64,000 bases of DNA from Gallibacter sp963558965 (GTDB taxonomy: Bacteria; Bacillota; Clostridia; Peptostreptococcales; Anaerovoracaceae). Each line of letters opens with the position of its first letter. The first letter of the stretch is position 1. Positions 53,761 through 62,388 of this stretch are shown one piece after another. The stretch spans positions 1 to 64,000 of the forward strand of contig CAUWIT010000011.1 in assembly GCA_963558965.1 (NCBI GenBank). Direction: 5' to 3'. Below the pieces are notes generated by a model. It worked only from the letters and a program-made list of their open reading frames with translations. It ran no database searches and was not told the origin of the DNA. The position numbers and the translations under genes were made by a program.

Positions 53761-53801
53761 GAGGCGGACAAGTTATAGCAATCCCCCTCAGTGTCCGTCT
53801 C
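53761..53801 (+). repeat. hairpin with C-rich loop
   Basis: GAGGCGGACA pairs with TGTCCGTCTC (one G-T pair). The 21-base loop contains ATCCCCCT (53781-53788), perfectly complementary to the loop of the hairpin at 54104. Confidence 0.65.
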
Positions 53802-53820
53802 TAGATATAATATTTGAAAA

Positions 53821-53853
53821 AAATCAGTACAGTTAGAATTGTACTGATTTTTT
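53821..53853 (+). terminator. terminator-like hairpin
   Basis: AAATCAGTACA pairs with TGTACTGATTT and is followed by TTT. No gene lies directly before it except the preceding hairpin region, suggesting a non-coding transcript ends here. Confidence 0.7.
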
Positions 53854-53905
53854 GCTTTTTGGATTTTTAAGTGATACGATGACAAATCTTAATAATATAT
53901 AAGAT

Positions 53906-53929
53906 GAGTCGGTAAGAACTGACTTTTTT
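53906..53929 (+). terminator. small terminator-like hairpin
   Basis: GTCGGT pairs with ACTGAC (one G-T pair), followed by six T. Confidence 0.5.
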
Positions 53930-53941
53930 AGATTTTGACAA

Positions 53942-53970
53942 AACCGCTAGTGAACTAGTGGTTTTTATTT
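53942..53970 (+). terminator. terminator-like hairpin
   Basis: AACCGCTAG pairs with CTAGTGGTT (one A/C or G-T mismatch), followed by TTTATTTT. Third such element in 150 bp. Confidence 0.6.
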
Positions 53971-54103
53971 TATAAACTAGTATCGAAATTAAATAGTAGA
54001 CACAGAAAAAGTGAATTATGCAATGAAAAAGAACTTTGTATTAACAAACAAAAATCGTTAACTATTGACTTCTAGTTATTTGGATTCAAATTACTCCAAA
54101 AAA

Positions 54104-54147
54104 CGAAATAACCACATCAATAGGGGGATATCAATGTGGTCGTTTCG
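54104..54147 (+). repeat. hairpin with G-rich loop
   Basis: A 14-position stem (54104-54117 with 54134-54147, one mismatch, one G-T pair) encloses AGGGGGAT (54122-54129), the exact complement of the C-rich loop at 53781-53788. Confidence 0.65.
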
Positions 54148-54249
54148 CTTATTAATTGTTTATGAATGAGTTTTTTGAGGGGAATTTCTTTCTTATTACA
54201 GTTATTATTATAGGCACAAAACCTTAAAACTAACTTAAATATAAAAAAA

Positions 54250-56265
54250 TTATTTTAAAAGATTAAATTGTAAACAGGTTTTAATAGAAAGTTGTTTTAA
54301 AGCTGAACCAAAGCGAATTTTAATACAGTCCTCATCTATAGACACAACTATTCCTTCTCCAAAAGACTTGTGAATTACAACTTGTCCAGGTTTAAAATCA
54401 TGTATAATCGATTTGCTTGTAGCATCGATTTTGTTAACAATTTTTTTGTTAGGGGATTTACGTGGCTCAAAACCGAAAAAGTCTTGGATAAAGGGAGATT
54501 TAGTAGTTTCAATTAATTCTAAATTATGTTTAGCACGTGTGCATGCAACATAAAAAAGTCGTCTATCTTCCTCAAGAGCCTCTTTGTATTTTGGATCCTT
54601 GTTGCGAACATCCATAGAAAAAATACCTTCTTTAACATCTATAACAACTACATTGTCGTACTCAAGGCCTTTGCTACCGTGGATAGTGCTTAAAACTAGA
54701 TTGCTATCTTTGTATGGAGAACCACTGTTAATAGTTTTTTCAAGAGAGTCCAGTCTATTTAAAAAATCCATAGGTGAGTCGTGAGGCTCGACTAGCTGTT
54801 TTAAAATTTCAAATCGTTCACTGTCTTTGTAGTAGTTGTAGCTTTTATGGAAAATATCCAAAAGCTGAGATGCACTGGTATTTGGAGTGGTAAAATCACG
54901 GCGCACCTGTAAATACTTTTTAAACTGATTGCCACTTGGCGCTACATCAACAAGGCCATCAAACACAGAAGCAGTCATTCCTGCACTAGATTTTTTAGCA
55001 ATATCCAGGGCAACTTCCTTTTTTATACGAAGCCCAAACTTAAAATATGACTTCATAAAAGCCTCGGTATTTTGGGGATTTATAACCAAATTCATAAAAT
55101 CTCGAACCATCAAAGTTGTGGGAGTTTTGAAAAATACATTTTCTTTTTCCTTCCAGTAACACTTAATATCGTCCTTTAAAAAATTGTAGATAATGGGCAC
55201 AGCGCTGTCGTTGTTGCGGTACAAAATAGCCGTCAGGCCAGGTAGGGGATCATTTGCAATCTGTTTTATGCGCTTATACTGGTCGGCCACTTTACCCTTA
55301 GTGTACTTAGGATTTTCACCCTTGGGATTTAAGGTGGTCATATTTTTTTTGTAGCGATTTTGGTTTTTATCGATAAAATTGTTTGAAGCCACTACAATTT
55401 GAGGAGTAGACCTAAAGTTTATCTCAAGTTTGTGTATCTGTGCATTGGGGTAGATAGACTTAAAATTTAGCAATCCTTGCGGGTAGGCGCCGCGAAAGCG
55501 ATAGATGCTCTGATCCTCATCCCCAACCATAAAAATATTTTGATTTTTACCAGCCAGCAAATTAATTATTCTGTGCTGTATTTTTGAGGTGTCCTGAGCC
55601 TCGTCGACCAAAATATAAGGGTAGCGATTTTGGTAATGCTCCAAAATATCTGGGCGCTTTTGCAATATGCGACATGCGTAAACCAGCTGATCATCAAAAT
55701 CCATCTGGCGACTGTCAACTAATTTTCGCTGATAGATGGAGTAAACCTCGCTGACTTTGTACCCGTCCTCCGCCGCAAAATTTTCATCTATTTCCTCGTC
55801 GGTTAGCTGCATATTTTTAATGTGTGTTACAGCCTGCTGCATATTTTTTATATGGTAATCCTCTGGGAATGACATGCCGGTTTCCAATAAACTTTGGCGA
55901 ATAAGATCCCTGTTGTTTGGCACCAAAGTGAAAGCATTTGGATTGTAGTAGTTTATAATACCTGCGCAAATGCTGTTAATAGTTGAAAACTTAATGCTGT
56001 CAGCGTAAGTATCACCAAATACTTTTACAAATCTGGATTTCATATCATTGCTAGCAGCAAGGGTATAAGTCATAACCAGTATATTTTTTGGATTTATATG
56101 GTAGCCGTATATCATATAACCGATGCGGGCTACTAGGGTAGTAGTTTTACCAGAACCGGGAACAGCCAAAATTAGAGACGGCCCATTTATATTTGAAATA
56201 GCTGTCTGCTGTTGGTTTGTAAGGTTTAAATTGTACTTTTCTAAAAAACTAGCTAGTTTTTCCAT
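54250..56265 (-). CDS. UvrD/PcrA/Rep-family ATP-dependent DNA helicase
   Basis: 671 residues. Motif I AVPGSGKTTTLVARI, motif II VDEAQDTS, motif III GDEDQSIYRFRG, and the late motifs STIHGSKGLEYDNV and RRLFYVACTRAKHNL. Superfamily 1A helicase. The C-terminus has a Tudor-like RNA-polymerase-binding fold (GQVVIHKSFGEGIVVSI), as in PcrA, but the protein is shorter than PcrA (about 720) because parts of the 1B/2B subdomains are reduced. Confidence 0.93.
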   Translation of the reverse strand: MEKLASFLEKYNLNLTNQQQTAISNINGPSLILAVPGSGKTTTLVARIGYMIYGYHINPKNILVMTYTLAASNDMKSRFVKVFGDTYADSIKFSTINSICAGIINYYNPNAFTLVPNNRDLIRQSLLETGMSFPEDYHIKNMQQAVTHIKNMQLTDEEIDENFAAEDGYKVSEVYSIYQRKLVDSRQMDFDDQLVYACRILQKRPDILEHYQNRYPYILVDEAQDTSKIQHRIINLLAGKNQNIFMVGDEDQSIYRFRGAYPQGLLNFKSIYPNAQIHKLEINFRSTPQIVVASNNFIDKNQNRYKKNMTTLNPKGENPKYTKGKVADQYKRIKQIANDPLPGLTAILYRNNDSAVPIIYNFLKDDIKCYWKEKENVFFKTPTTLMVRDFMNLVINPQNTEAFMKSYFKFGLRIKKEVALDIAKKSSAGMTASVFDGLVDVAPSGNQFKKYLQVRRDFTTPNTSASQLLDIFHKSYNYYKDSERFEILKQLVEPHDSPMDFLNRLDSLEKTINSGSPYKDSNLVLSTIHGSKGLEYDNVVVIDVKEGIFSMDVRNKDPKYKEALEEDRRLFYVACTRAKHNLELIETTKSPFIQDFFGFEPRKSPNKKIVNKIDATSKSIIHDFKPGQVVIHKSFGEGIVVSIDEDCIKIRFGSALKQLSIKTCLQFNLLK

Positions 56266-56338
56266 CTAAATCTCCTGTTTTATAATATCAATAATTTCCA
56301 ATTTCCATGTTGCAAAATGGTTCAAAAGACTAATAAAA

Positions 56339-56371
56339 AAGACTTTTTTCACAGTTGATGAAAAAAGCCTT
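56339..56371 (-). terminator. terminator of birA
   Basis: On the minus strand AAGGCTTTTTTCA pairs with TGAAAAAAGTCTT (one G-T pair), followed by TTTTATT. Confidence 0.8.
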
Positions 56372-56390
56372 ATATATTTTGTGTGATTAT

Positions 56391-57362
56391 TTATTTTAGT
56401 CGTACTGAAACTTCACCTGTTGAAATCGTATCTATAGTGCCGTCTTCTAGTTTAACAACTAGTCCGCCATTGTCATCTATATCTACAGCAGTAGCGGGGA
56501 TAGCTTTATCAATATCTAAATCGTAGGATTTAAAAATATTGATTTCTTGACCTATAAGCATAGAGGCCTCTCTGTATTGAACTAAAAAGTCTTTGTTATC
56601 CTCGCTTATATCGTCTAGGATTTGCAAAAGGTTATCGCAGATTAAAGCGATAAGCTTATTTCTGTCTAAACCTTTAACATTTAGCGCGCCAACTATATCT
56701 TTTAGCTGGGGTGGCACATCTTTAGCAAAACAATTGATGCCTATACCGACAACTACATGGCTTATCTGTCCACTTTCAAAATCCGTAATAGCTTCAGTTA
56801 AAATACCGCAGACTTTTTTGCCCTCTAAAAACAAATCGTTAACCCATTTGATTTTTAAATCAAGTCCAGTTAATGTTTTAACTGCTTGCATAACTGCTAC
56901 AGAAGCGGCAGTAGTAATCAATATGGATTTGTCCATACCGAATTTTGGTTTTACTACTAGGCTTAAATATATGCCACCGTCTTTAGGTGAATAAAACTCT
57001 CTGCCACGACGACCTTTGCCTTGAACTTGTTTCTCTGCAACGATTAAGGCGCATTGTGGATCTGTGGCATTGGCAATACCAATGGCCGTATTGTTAGTTG
57101 ATGCGACTTCTTCATATACGTAAATATCCATAGGCGCTTTTATATGGGCAAGGATGCCTTCGCGAGAAATCTTGTCATTTTCCGTTGAAAGCACATATCC
57201 TTTGCCGTTAATAGTTTCTATGGCATACCCGCTTTTTTTAAGAGTGTTAATAGCCTTCCAAACGGCAGTTCTTGAAACTCCCAGTTCATTGGCAATCGCT
57301 TCTCCTGAAACAGGACAGCCCTTGTTATTTTCTAAAGTTTTCAGTACTTCTGTCTTAACCAT
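56391..57362 (-). CDS. birA: bifunctional biotin protein ligase/repressor BirA
   Basis: 323 residues: N-terminal helix-turn-helix (about 1-60, SGEAIANELGVSRTAVWKAI), central ligase with biotinyl-AMP loop GKGRRGREF and WVNDLFLEGKKVCGILTE, and a C-terminal SH3-like domain. It attaches biotin to carboxylases and represses biotin genes when loaded. No BirA box or biotin gene lies nearby. Confidence 0.94.
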   Translation of the reverse strand: MVKTEVLKTLENNKGCPVSGEAIANELGVSRTAVWKAINTLKKSGYAIETINGKGYVLSTENDKISREGILAHIKAPMDIYVYEEVASTNNTAIGIANATDPQCALIVAEKQVQGKGRRGREFYSPKDGGIYLSLVVKPKFGMDKSILITTAASVAVMQAVKTLTGLDLKIKWVNDLFLEGKKVCGILTEAITDFESGQISHVVVGIGINCFAKDVPPQLKDIVGALNVKGLDRNKLIALICDNLLQILDDISEDNKDFLVQYREASMLIGQEINIFKSYDLDIDKAIPATAVDIDDNGGLVVKLEDGTIDTISTGEVSVRLK

Positions 57363-57376
57363 AAAATCATTCCTCT

Positions 57377-59218
57377 TTATTCAAACTGACTATTATATAG
57401 TTTAGCATAGAATCCGTCTTTTGCAATAAGTTCTTCGTGAGTTCCTTGCTCTACTATATCGCCGTGGTCCATAACTAGGATATGGTCAGCATCTTTAATA
57501 GTTGAAAGTCTATGAGCTATGATAAAACATGTTCTGTCTTCCATTAGGTTAAGCATAGCCTTTTGTATCTGTTTTTCTGTACGAGTATCTACAGAACTTG
57601 TAGCTTCATCCAATATTAAAATTGGATTGTCGGCTAATTCGGCTCTGGCAATAGTCAACAGCTGTTTTTGACCTTGTGAAATATTAGATGCATTTTCGTT
57701 TAATTCCATATCGTAGCCTTTTGGCTGAGTCATAATATGGTGATGGATACGAGCATCTTTTGCAGCTGCTATCATTTCTTCATCAGTTGCATCCTGCTTA
57801 CCGTATTTGATGTTTTCCTTTACAGTTCCGCTAAATAGCCAGCTGTCCTGTAAAACCATACCGAACATATCTCTTAAATCATGTCTAGTAAAATCTTTTA
57901 TATCGTGACCGTCAATAGTAATAGAACCACCGTTTAGTTCGTAGTATCTTAAAAGCAATTTGATAATTGTAGTTTTACCTGCACCTGTAGGGCCTACGAT
58001 AGCAATTCTATCACCAGGTTTTGCATCAAATGAAAAATCATTTATAATCATTTCATTTTCTTTGTATCCAAATTTAACATGATTAAATGAAACCTGACCT
58101 TTTAGAGTAGATAGATCAACATCAAGTTTGTTGTCATCTTCTTCACCGTAAGGATCTTCTTCTTCATCTTCATCTATAAATTCAAATATACGTTCTGCTG
58201 CGGCAGCAGTTGACTGAAGTAAGTTAGTAATATTTGCAACCTGAGAGATAGGCTGGTTAAATGATCTAACATACTGTATAAATGCCTGGATATCACCTAT
58301 GGAAACTCTTCCATGGATAGCTAGGTAGCCGCCTAAAATACATACTGCAACATATCCTAAGTTACCGATAAAGTTTGTAATCGGCTGCATTAGACCTGAT
58401 AGGAACTGAGATTTCCATGAAGCCTCACAAAGTTCTTCGTTGATACTTGTAAATGTTTCAATAGAATCTTCTTCCTTGTTAAATGCTTTGATTACATTGT
58501 GGCCACTAAACATTTCTTCAACGTGACCATTGATTTCTCCTAAGCGTTTTTGCTGACGCTTAAACTGGAACTGTGATTTTGAAACAACTGCTTTAATAAC
58601 TAATATAGATAAAGGTAGTACAAGTAAAGCTGTAATAGTCATAACTAAGTTTATACGAATCATCATAATCAAAATACCGATGATAGTAGTAATACTTGTA
58701 ATACTCTGAGATAAACTCTGTGAAAGAGTCTGGTTAACAGTATCTATATCGTTGATAAATCTACTTTGTACTTCACCGTGAGTTTTGCTGTCAAAATATT
58801 TAAGAGGAAGTCTATCCATTTTAAGAGACATTTTTTCTCTCATTTCGTAAGTAACATCCTGAGAAACTTTTGACATAATAAACCCTTGAGTAAAAGAAAA
58901 TACAAAACTTATAGCATATAGGCCAATAAGTATTAAGATTATATCTTTTAAATCACCGAAGTTTATGCCGTGAGGACTCATAAGCCCCTTAACTATAACA
59001 TCAGTTGCATCACCTAAAATTGTAGGAGAAACAATAGAAAATATAGTACTGATAATAGCAAATATAAATACTACTGTAACTTTAAATTTGTGAGGTGCCA
59101 AGTAAGACAATAGAGTTTTAATTGTCTTGTTAAAATCTTTAGCTTTTTCACCTGACATTGCAGGACCATGATGACCACCTGGACCTTTAGGGCCGGCAAC
59201 TTTTTTCTGATTAGTCAT
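57377..59218 (-). CDS. ABC exporter half-transporter with canonical ATP site residues
   Basis: 613 residues: a six-helix exporter membrane domain (about 40-330) with a Gly/His/Pro-rich N-terminal tail, then an ATPase domain. Walker A GPTGAGKTT, Walker B LILDEATSSVD with the catalytic Glu and AHRLST with the switch His are intact, but the signature is ISQGQKQ instead of LSGGQ. It is the partner of the upstream gene (8-bp overlap), forming a heterodimer. ATG at 59218 follows AGGAGG. Confidence 0.92.
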   Translation of the reverse strand: MTNQKKVAGPKGPGGHHGPAMSGEKAKDFNKTIKTLLSYLAPHKFKVTVVFIFAIISTIFSIVSPTILGDATDVIVKGLMSPHGINFGDLKDIILILIGLYAISFVFSFTQGFIMSKVSQDVTYEMREKMSLKMDRLPLKYFDSKTHGEVQSRFINDIDTVNQTLSQSLSQSITSITTIIGILIMMIRINLVMTITALLVLPLSILVIKAVVSKSQFQFKRQQKRLGEINGHVEEMFSGHNVIKAFNKEEDSIETFTSINEELCEASWKSQFLSGLMQPITNFIGNLGYVAVCILGGYLAIHGRVSIGDIQAFIQYVRSFNQPISQVANITNLLQSTAAAAERIFEFIDEDEEEDPYGEEDDNKLDVDLSTLKGQVSFNHVKFGYKENEMIINDFSFDAKPGDRIAIVGPTGAGKTTIIKLLLRYYELNGGSITIDGHDIKDFTRHDLRDMFGMVLQDSWLFSGTVKENIKYGKQDATDEEMIAAAKDARIHHHIMTQPKGYDMELNENASNISQGQKQLLTIARAELADNPILILDEATSSVDTRTEKQIQKAMLNLMEDRTCFIIAHRLSTIKDADHILVMDHGDIVEQGTHEELIAKDGFYAKLYNSQFE

Positions 59219-60959
59219 TGATAGCACCTCCTTTTGCAAGTTCTTCTTCGCTTAACTGAGAGTAAGCTATTTCCTGATAAATTTTATTGTTTTTAAGTAG
59301 CTCCTGATGAGTGCCCACACCAGCAATTTTACCTTCGTCTAAAACAACGATTTGATCCGCATCAATAATAGTATTAATACGCTGAGCTACAATTATAAAT
59401 GTGCTGTTTCCAACTTTTTCTTTTAAAGCTTTTCTTAGATTGTTATCAGTCTTAAAGTCCAAAGCTGAAAAACTGTCATCGAAAATATATACTTGTGGAT
59501 TTTTAATTAAAGCTCTTGCAATTGAAAGTCTCTGCTTTTGTCCACCAGAAACAGATGTACCACCTTGTGAAACTTCTGTATCAAGTTTGTTAGGCATTTC
59601 ATTTACAAAGTCTATGGCCTGTGCAGTTTCAAGAGCATCATACATTTCTTCTTCAGTAGCATCCGGCTTACCAAAAGCCAAGTTAGATGCAATAGTACCT
59701 GAGAAAAGCAAACCTTTTTGAGGTACAACACCTATATGCTCTCTTAATTCATGCTGATTGATATCCTTAATATTGATGCCATCAAGAGTAATTTCACCGC
59801 CAGTTACATCGAAAAATCTAGGGATTAAGTTAACTAAACTTGATTTACCAGAACCAGTACTTCCGATAATTGCAGTAGTCTTACCTGGCTCAGCTTTGAA
59901 ACTTAAATTTTCAAGAGTCTTTTCTTCGGCATCAGGATAAGCAAAATCAACATTTTTAAACTCTAAAACACCTTTAACATCGTCTAGTTTTGCAGGGTTT
60001 TCAGGATCGTTGATAGATGGCTCAACGCTTAAAATCTCACCGATACGGTTTGCAGATACAACAGCCTTTGGCACCATTATAAACATCATAGTTATAATTA
60101 GGAATGACATAATAACGTGCATAGAGTACTGTAAAAATGCAAGCATATCGCCGATCATCAAGTTTCTTGAGTCAATCATACCAGCACCAACCCAAACGAT
60201 TAAAATACTTGAAAGATTCATAACAAGCATAAGAGCAGGGAACATAAATGACATTGCTCTATTTACAAAAATACCGATTTTATTTAACTCATCATTGGCT
60301 TTTTCAAAACGGTTTTCCTCATACTTTTCAGAATTAAAAGCTCTAACAACTAAAAGACCTGATAATCTTTCACCAACAATTAGATTTAACTTATCAAGTT
60401 TAGTCTGTAAAACAGAAAACTTAGGCATAACCATTAAAAATTGAAATACCATAATTACGATAATGGCAAGTAATGCAAGGGCAACTGTCCAAGTAAGTGA
60501 AACAGATGTGTTAAGCGCTTTAATCAAAGCACCGATACCCATGATAGGAGCAAAAAATGCCATTCTTATAACCAAAATCGTAGTCTGCTGTACAGTCTGA
60601 ATATCGTTAGTTGCTCTGTTTATCAATGATGATGTCTGGAACTGGTCAAACTCCGCAGATGCAAAAGATGAAATCTTTTTAAAAAGTGCACTACGAGTGT
60701 CCCTAGAAGCAAATGACGCTATTCGTGAGGCAAGTAAACTGTTGATAATTGAACAAGTTACGCCAACGCCGGCAATTAGAAGCATCATACCGCCGGTTTT
60801 GTAGATGTAGCTCATATCACCTTTAACTATGCCGTTGTTGATAATATCTGACATGTAGCCCGGTAGCGCAAGTTCGCACATAGCATGACAAAACAAAACT
60901 ACCAAAACCAAGGCAACATAAGGTGAATACGGCTTAAAATAGTGTAAAACCTTTTTCAT
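59211..60959 (-). CDS. ABC exporter half-transporter with degenerate ATP site residues
   Basis: 582 residues: six-helix membrane domain, then ATPase with Walker A GSTGSGKSS and a good signature VSGGQKQ. Walker B ends FDDS, Asp replacing the catalytic Glu, and the switch His is Gln (VAQRINT). These changes define the degenerate site of heterodimeric exporters such as TM287/288 and BmrCD. Exports drugs or peptides. It shares one base with the upstream marR-type gene. Confidence 0.93.
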   Translation of the reverse strand: MKKVLHYFKPYSPYVALVLVVLFCHAMCELALPGYMSDIINNGIVKGDMSYIYKTGGMMLLIAGVGVTCSIINSLLASRIASFASRDTRSALFKKISSFASAEFDQFQTSSLINRATNDIQTVQQTTILVIRMAFFAPIMGIGALIKALNTSVSLTWTVALALLAIIVIMVFQFLMVMPKFSVLQTKLDKLNLIVGERLSGLLVVRAFNSEKYEENRFEKANDELNKIGIFVNRAMSFMFPALMLVMNLSSILIVWVGAGMIDSRNLMIGDMLAFLQYSMHVIMSFLIITMMFIMVPKAVVSANRIGEILSVEPSINDPENPAKLDDVKGVLEFKNVDFAYPDAEEKTLENLSFKAEPGKTTAIIGSTGSGKSSLVNLIPRFFDVTGGEITLDGINIKDINQHELREHIGVVPQKGLLFSGTIASNLAFGKPDATEEEMYDALETAQAIDFVNEMPNKLDTEVSQGGTSVSGGQKQRLSIARALIKNPQVYIFDDSFSALDFKTDNNLRKALKEKVGNSTFIIVAQRINTIIDADQIVVLDEGKIAGVGTHQELLKNNKIYQEIAYSQLSEEELAKGGAIND

Positions 60960-61417
60960 TAGTCACTCTCTTCCTTTCTTATTACATTTTCTATAATTTT
61001 ATTTAATAAGCAGCTTAGGGTTTTAAGTTCGTCCTTTGTAAGCCCTGCAACTACTTTTTTTGCCCATTGTTGTTCAAAGTTAAACATTTTAGGAATGGTT
61101 GTATGGCCCTTTTCAGTTAGATATAGCTTATGGGCTCTTTTGTCATTTTCATCTGCCAGTCTTTTTATATAACCTTTGCCTTCAAGGTTTTTAACTAGCT
61201 TGGCAATAGCACCTTTATTGAAATGAAGGATTTTTGCAAGCTCATTTTGGCTTAGGCCTTCGTTAAAATAAATAGTTACTAACACCGGCGGATGACAATC
61301 TTCCAAATTATGTTCTTTTAACTGGGACATAAGATAAATCTGCGAATGTCTGTGGATACATGAAAAATCTTTAAAAAGATTGTATCCCAAATGCTGATCC
61401 TTTTCTATTGTAAACAC
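60959..61417 (-). CDS. MarR-family regulator of the ABC exporter operon
   Basis: About 149-152 residues, winged helix-turn-helix (GLSQNELAKILHFNKGAIAKLVKNLEGKG, wing ADENDKRAHKLYLTEKG). It heads the operon with the two ABC genes and overlaps the first by one base. A perfect palindrome in its own promoter suggests autoregulation and release by a drug. The start is uncertain: GTG at 61417 is only 2 bp from AGGAGG, while an ATA at 61408 has ideal spacing. Confidence 0.88.
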   Translation of the reverse strand: MFTIEKDQHLGYNLFKDFSCIHRHSQIYLMSQLKEHNLEDCHPPVLVTIYFNEGLSQNELAKILHFNKGAIAKLVKNLEGKGYIKRLADENDKRAHKLYLTEKGHTTIPKMFNFEQQWAKKVVAGLTKDELKTLSCLLNKIIENVIRKEESD

Positions 61418-61428
61418 CTCCTCCTATG

Positions 61429-61472
61429 GTTGCATATGCAACTATTTTACTCTCAGTATAAAAAGTTGTCAA
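61429..61472 (-). promoter_or_regulatory. promoter and MarR operator of the ABC exporter operon
   Basis: On the minus strand TTGACA (61472-61467) and TAAAAT (61449-61444), 17 bp apart. A perfect 14-bp palindrome GTTGCATATGCAAC (61429-61442) covers the transcription start, the form expected for a MarR operator. Confidence 0.8.
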
Positions 61473-61569
61473 TACAACCAATTATATTTAATTATTAATA
61501 ATTTGTAACCTTAAAGATTAATACTATAGATTTGTGCTATAATTGTAGTCATGATTAAGGAGGAAAACC

Positions 61570-62388
61570 ATGACAGAAACATACACAGACTTAATAGCCT
61601 ATTTTTTTATATACGGATTTTTAGGCTGGGTGCTTGAAGTTGTATTCCATGCGATAGTCCAGCAAAAGCTTGTAAATCGTGGGTTTTTAAACGGCAGCAT
61701 CTGTCCTATATACGGTTTAGGAATGGTCATTTTGGTGGTTTTGTTAAAACCTATTAAGTACAGTCTAGTTAAGCTCTTTATCGGTGCAGCACTTTTGTGC
61801 ACAATACTTGAGTTAATAACTGGATTTCTTTTAAAAGTTATATTTAAACAGCGATGGTGGGATTATTCCAATGAAAAATTCAATCTTGGGGGATACATTT
61901 GTTTAGAATTTACTGTATACTGGGGAGTGGCTGGAGTTATAGCGATAGATGGTATACATCCACTTATTGAAAAACTAGTTGATCTTATACCTCAGTGGGG
62001 CGTGATTACGGCAGTATCAGTGCTAGGAGGTATATTGCTATTTGATATAGGGGCAACAATTATATCTGTTAGAGGACTAAACAAAGATTTAACTCATATA
62101 GATGAAATAGGAGATATGATAAAAGCTGTTTCAGATGAATTAACAGAGATGCTTTACGATGGTTCAGTAGATGCAGTCGGTCAAATAGAAGAAAAGAAAA
62201 CTGAGCTTGAAAATCTAAAATTAAAAGCAGACAGTACAAAAAAACAACTAGCTGGAACTATGACACGCAGCCAAGAAAGACTACTAAAGGCATTCCCAAA
62301 TGCAAAGAGTTTGAAACATGAAGATGCACTAGAAGATTTAAAGAAAAAATTTAAAGAACATAAAAAAAAGATGGAGGACAAAAAATGA
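61570..62388 (+). CDS. CmpB-like putative ABC transporter permease
   Basis: 272 residues of the PF06541 type: an N-terminal helix with YGFLGWVLEVVFHAIVQQKLVNRGFLNG-like signature (only part quoted: GFLGWVLEV), five or so membrane segments, and a cytosolic coiled C-terminal third (about 170-272) rich in Lys/Glu. Function is unknown. Divergent from the MarR gene; overlaps pepT by 4 bp. Confidence 0.85.
   Translation: MTETYTDLIAYFFIYGFLGWVLEVVFHAIVQQKLVNRGFLNGSICPIYGLGMVILVVLLKPIKYSLVKLFIGAALLCTILELITGFLLKVIFKQRWWDYSNEKFNLGGYICLEFTVYWGVAGVIAIDGIHPLIEKLVDLIPQWGVITAVSVLGGILLFDIGATIISVRGLNKDLTHIDEIGDMIKAVSDELTEMLYDGSVDAVGQIEEKKTELENLKLKADSTKKQLAGTMTRSQERLLKAFPNAKSLKHEDALEDLKKKFKEHKKKMEDKK

Larger units (their letters stand above)
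53556..54249. other. 694-bp gene-free region with repeated hairpins
   Basis: No convincing coding frame. It contains at least five inverted repeats, three of them terminator-like, and three hairpins with G-run or C-run loops. The motif ATAGGGGG-(N)-TATCA occurs at 53576-53590 and 54120-54133, and its C-rich complement in the loop at 53781-53788. The stretch may encode a non-coding RNA or be remnants of small mobile elements. Confidence 0.6.

Noticed and set aside
53664..53885. 73-residue minus-strand reading frame
   Set aside because: It runs across two strong hairpins, has no ribosome binding site and looks like chance sequence.
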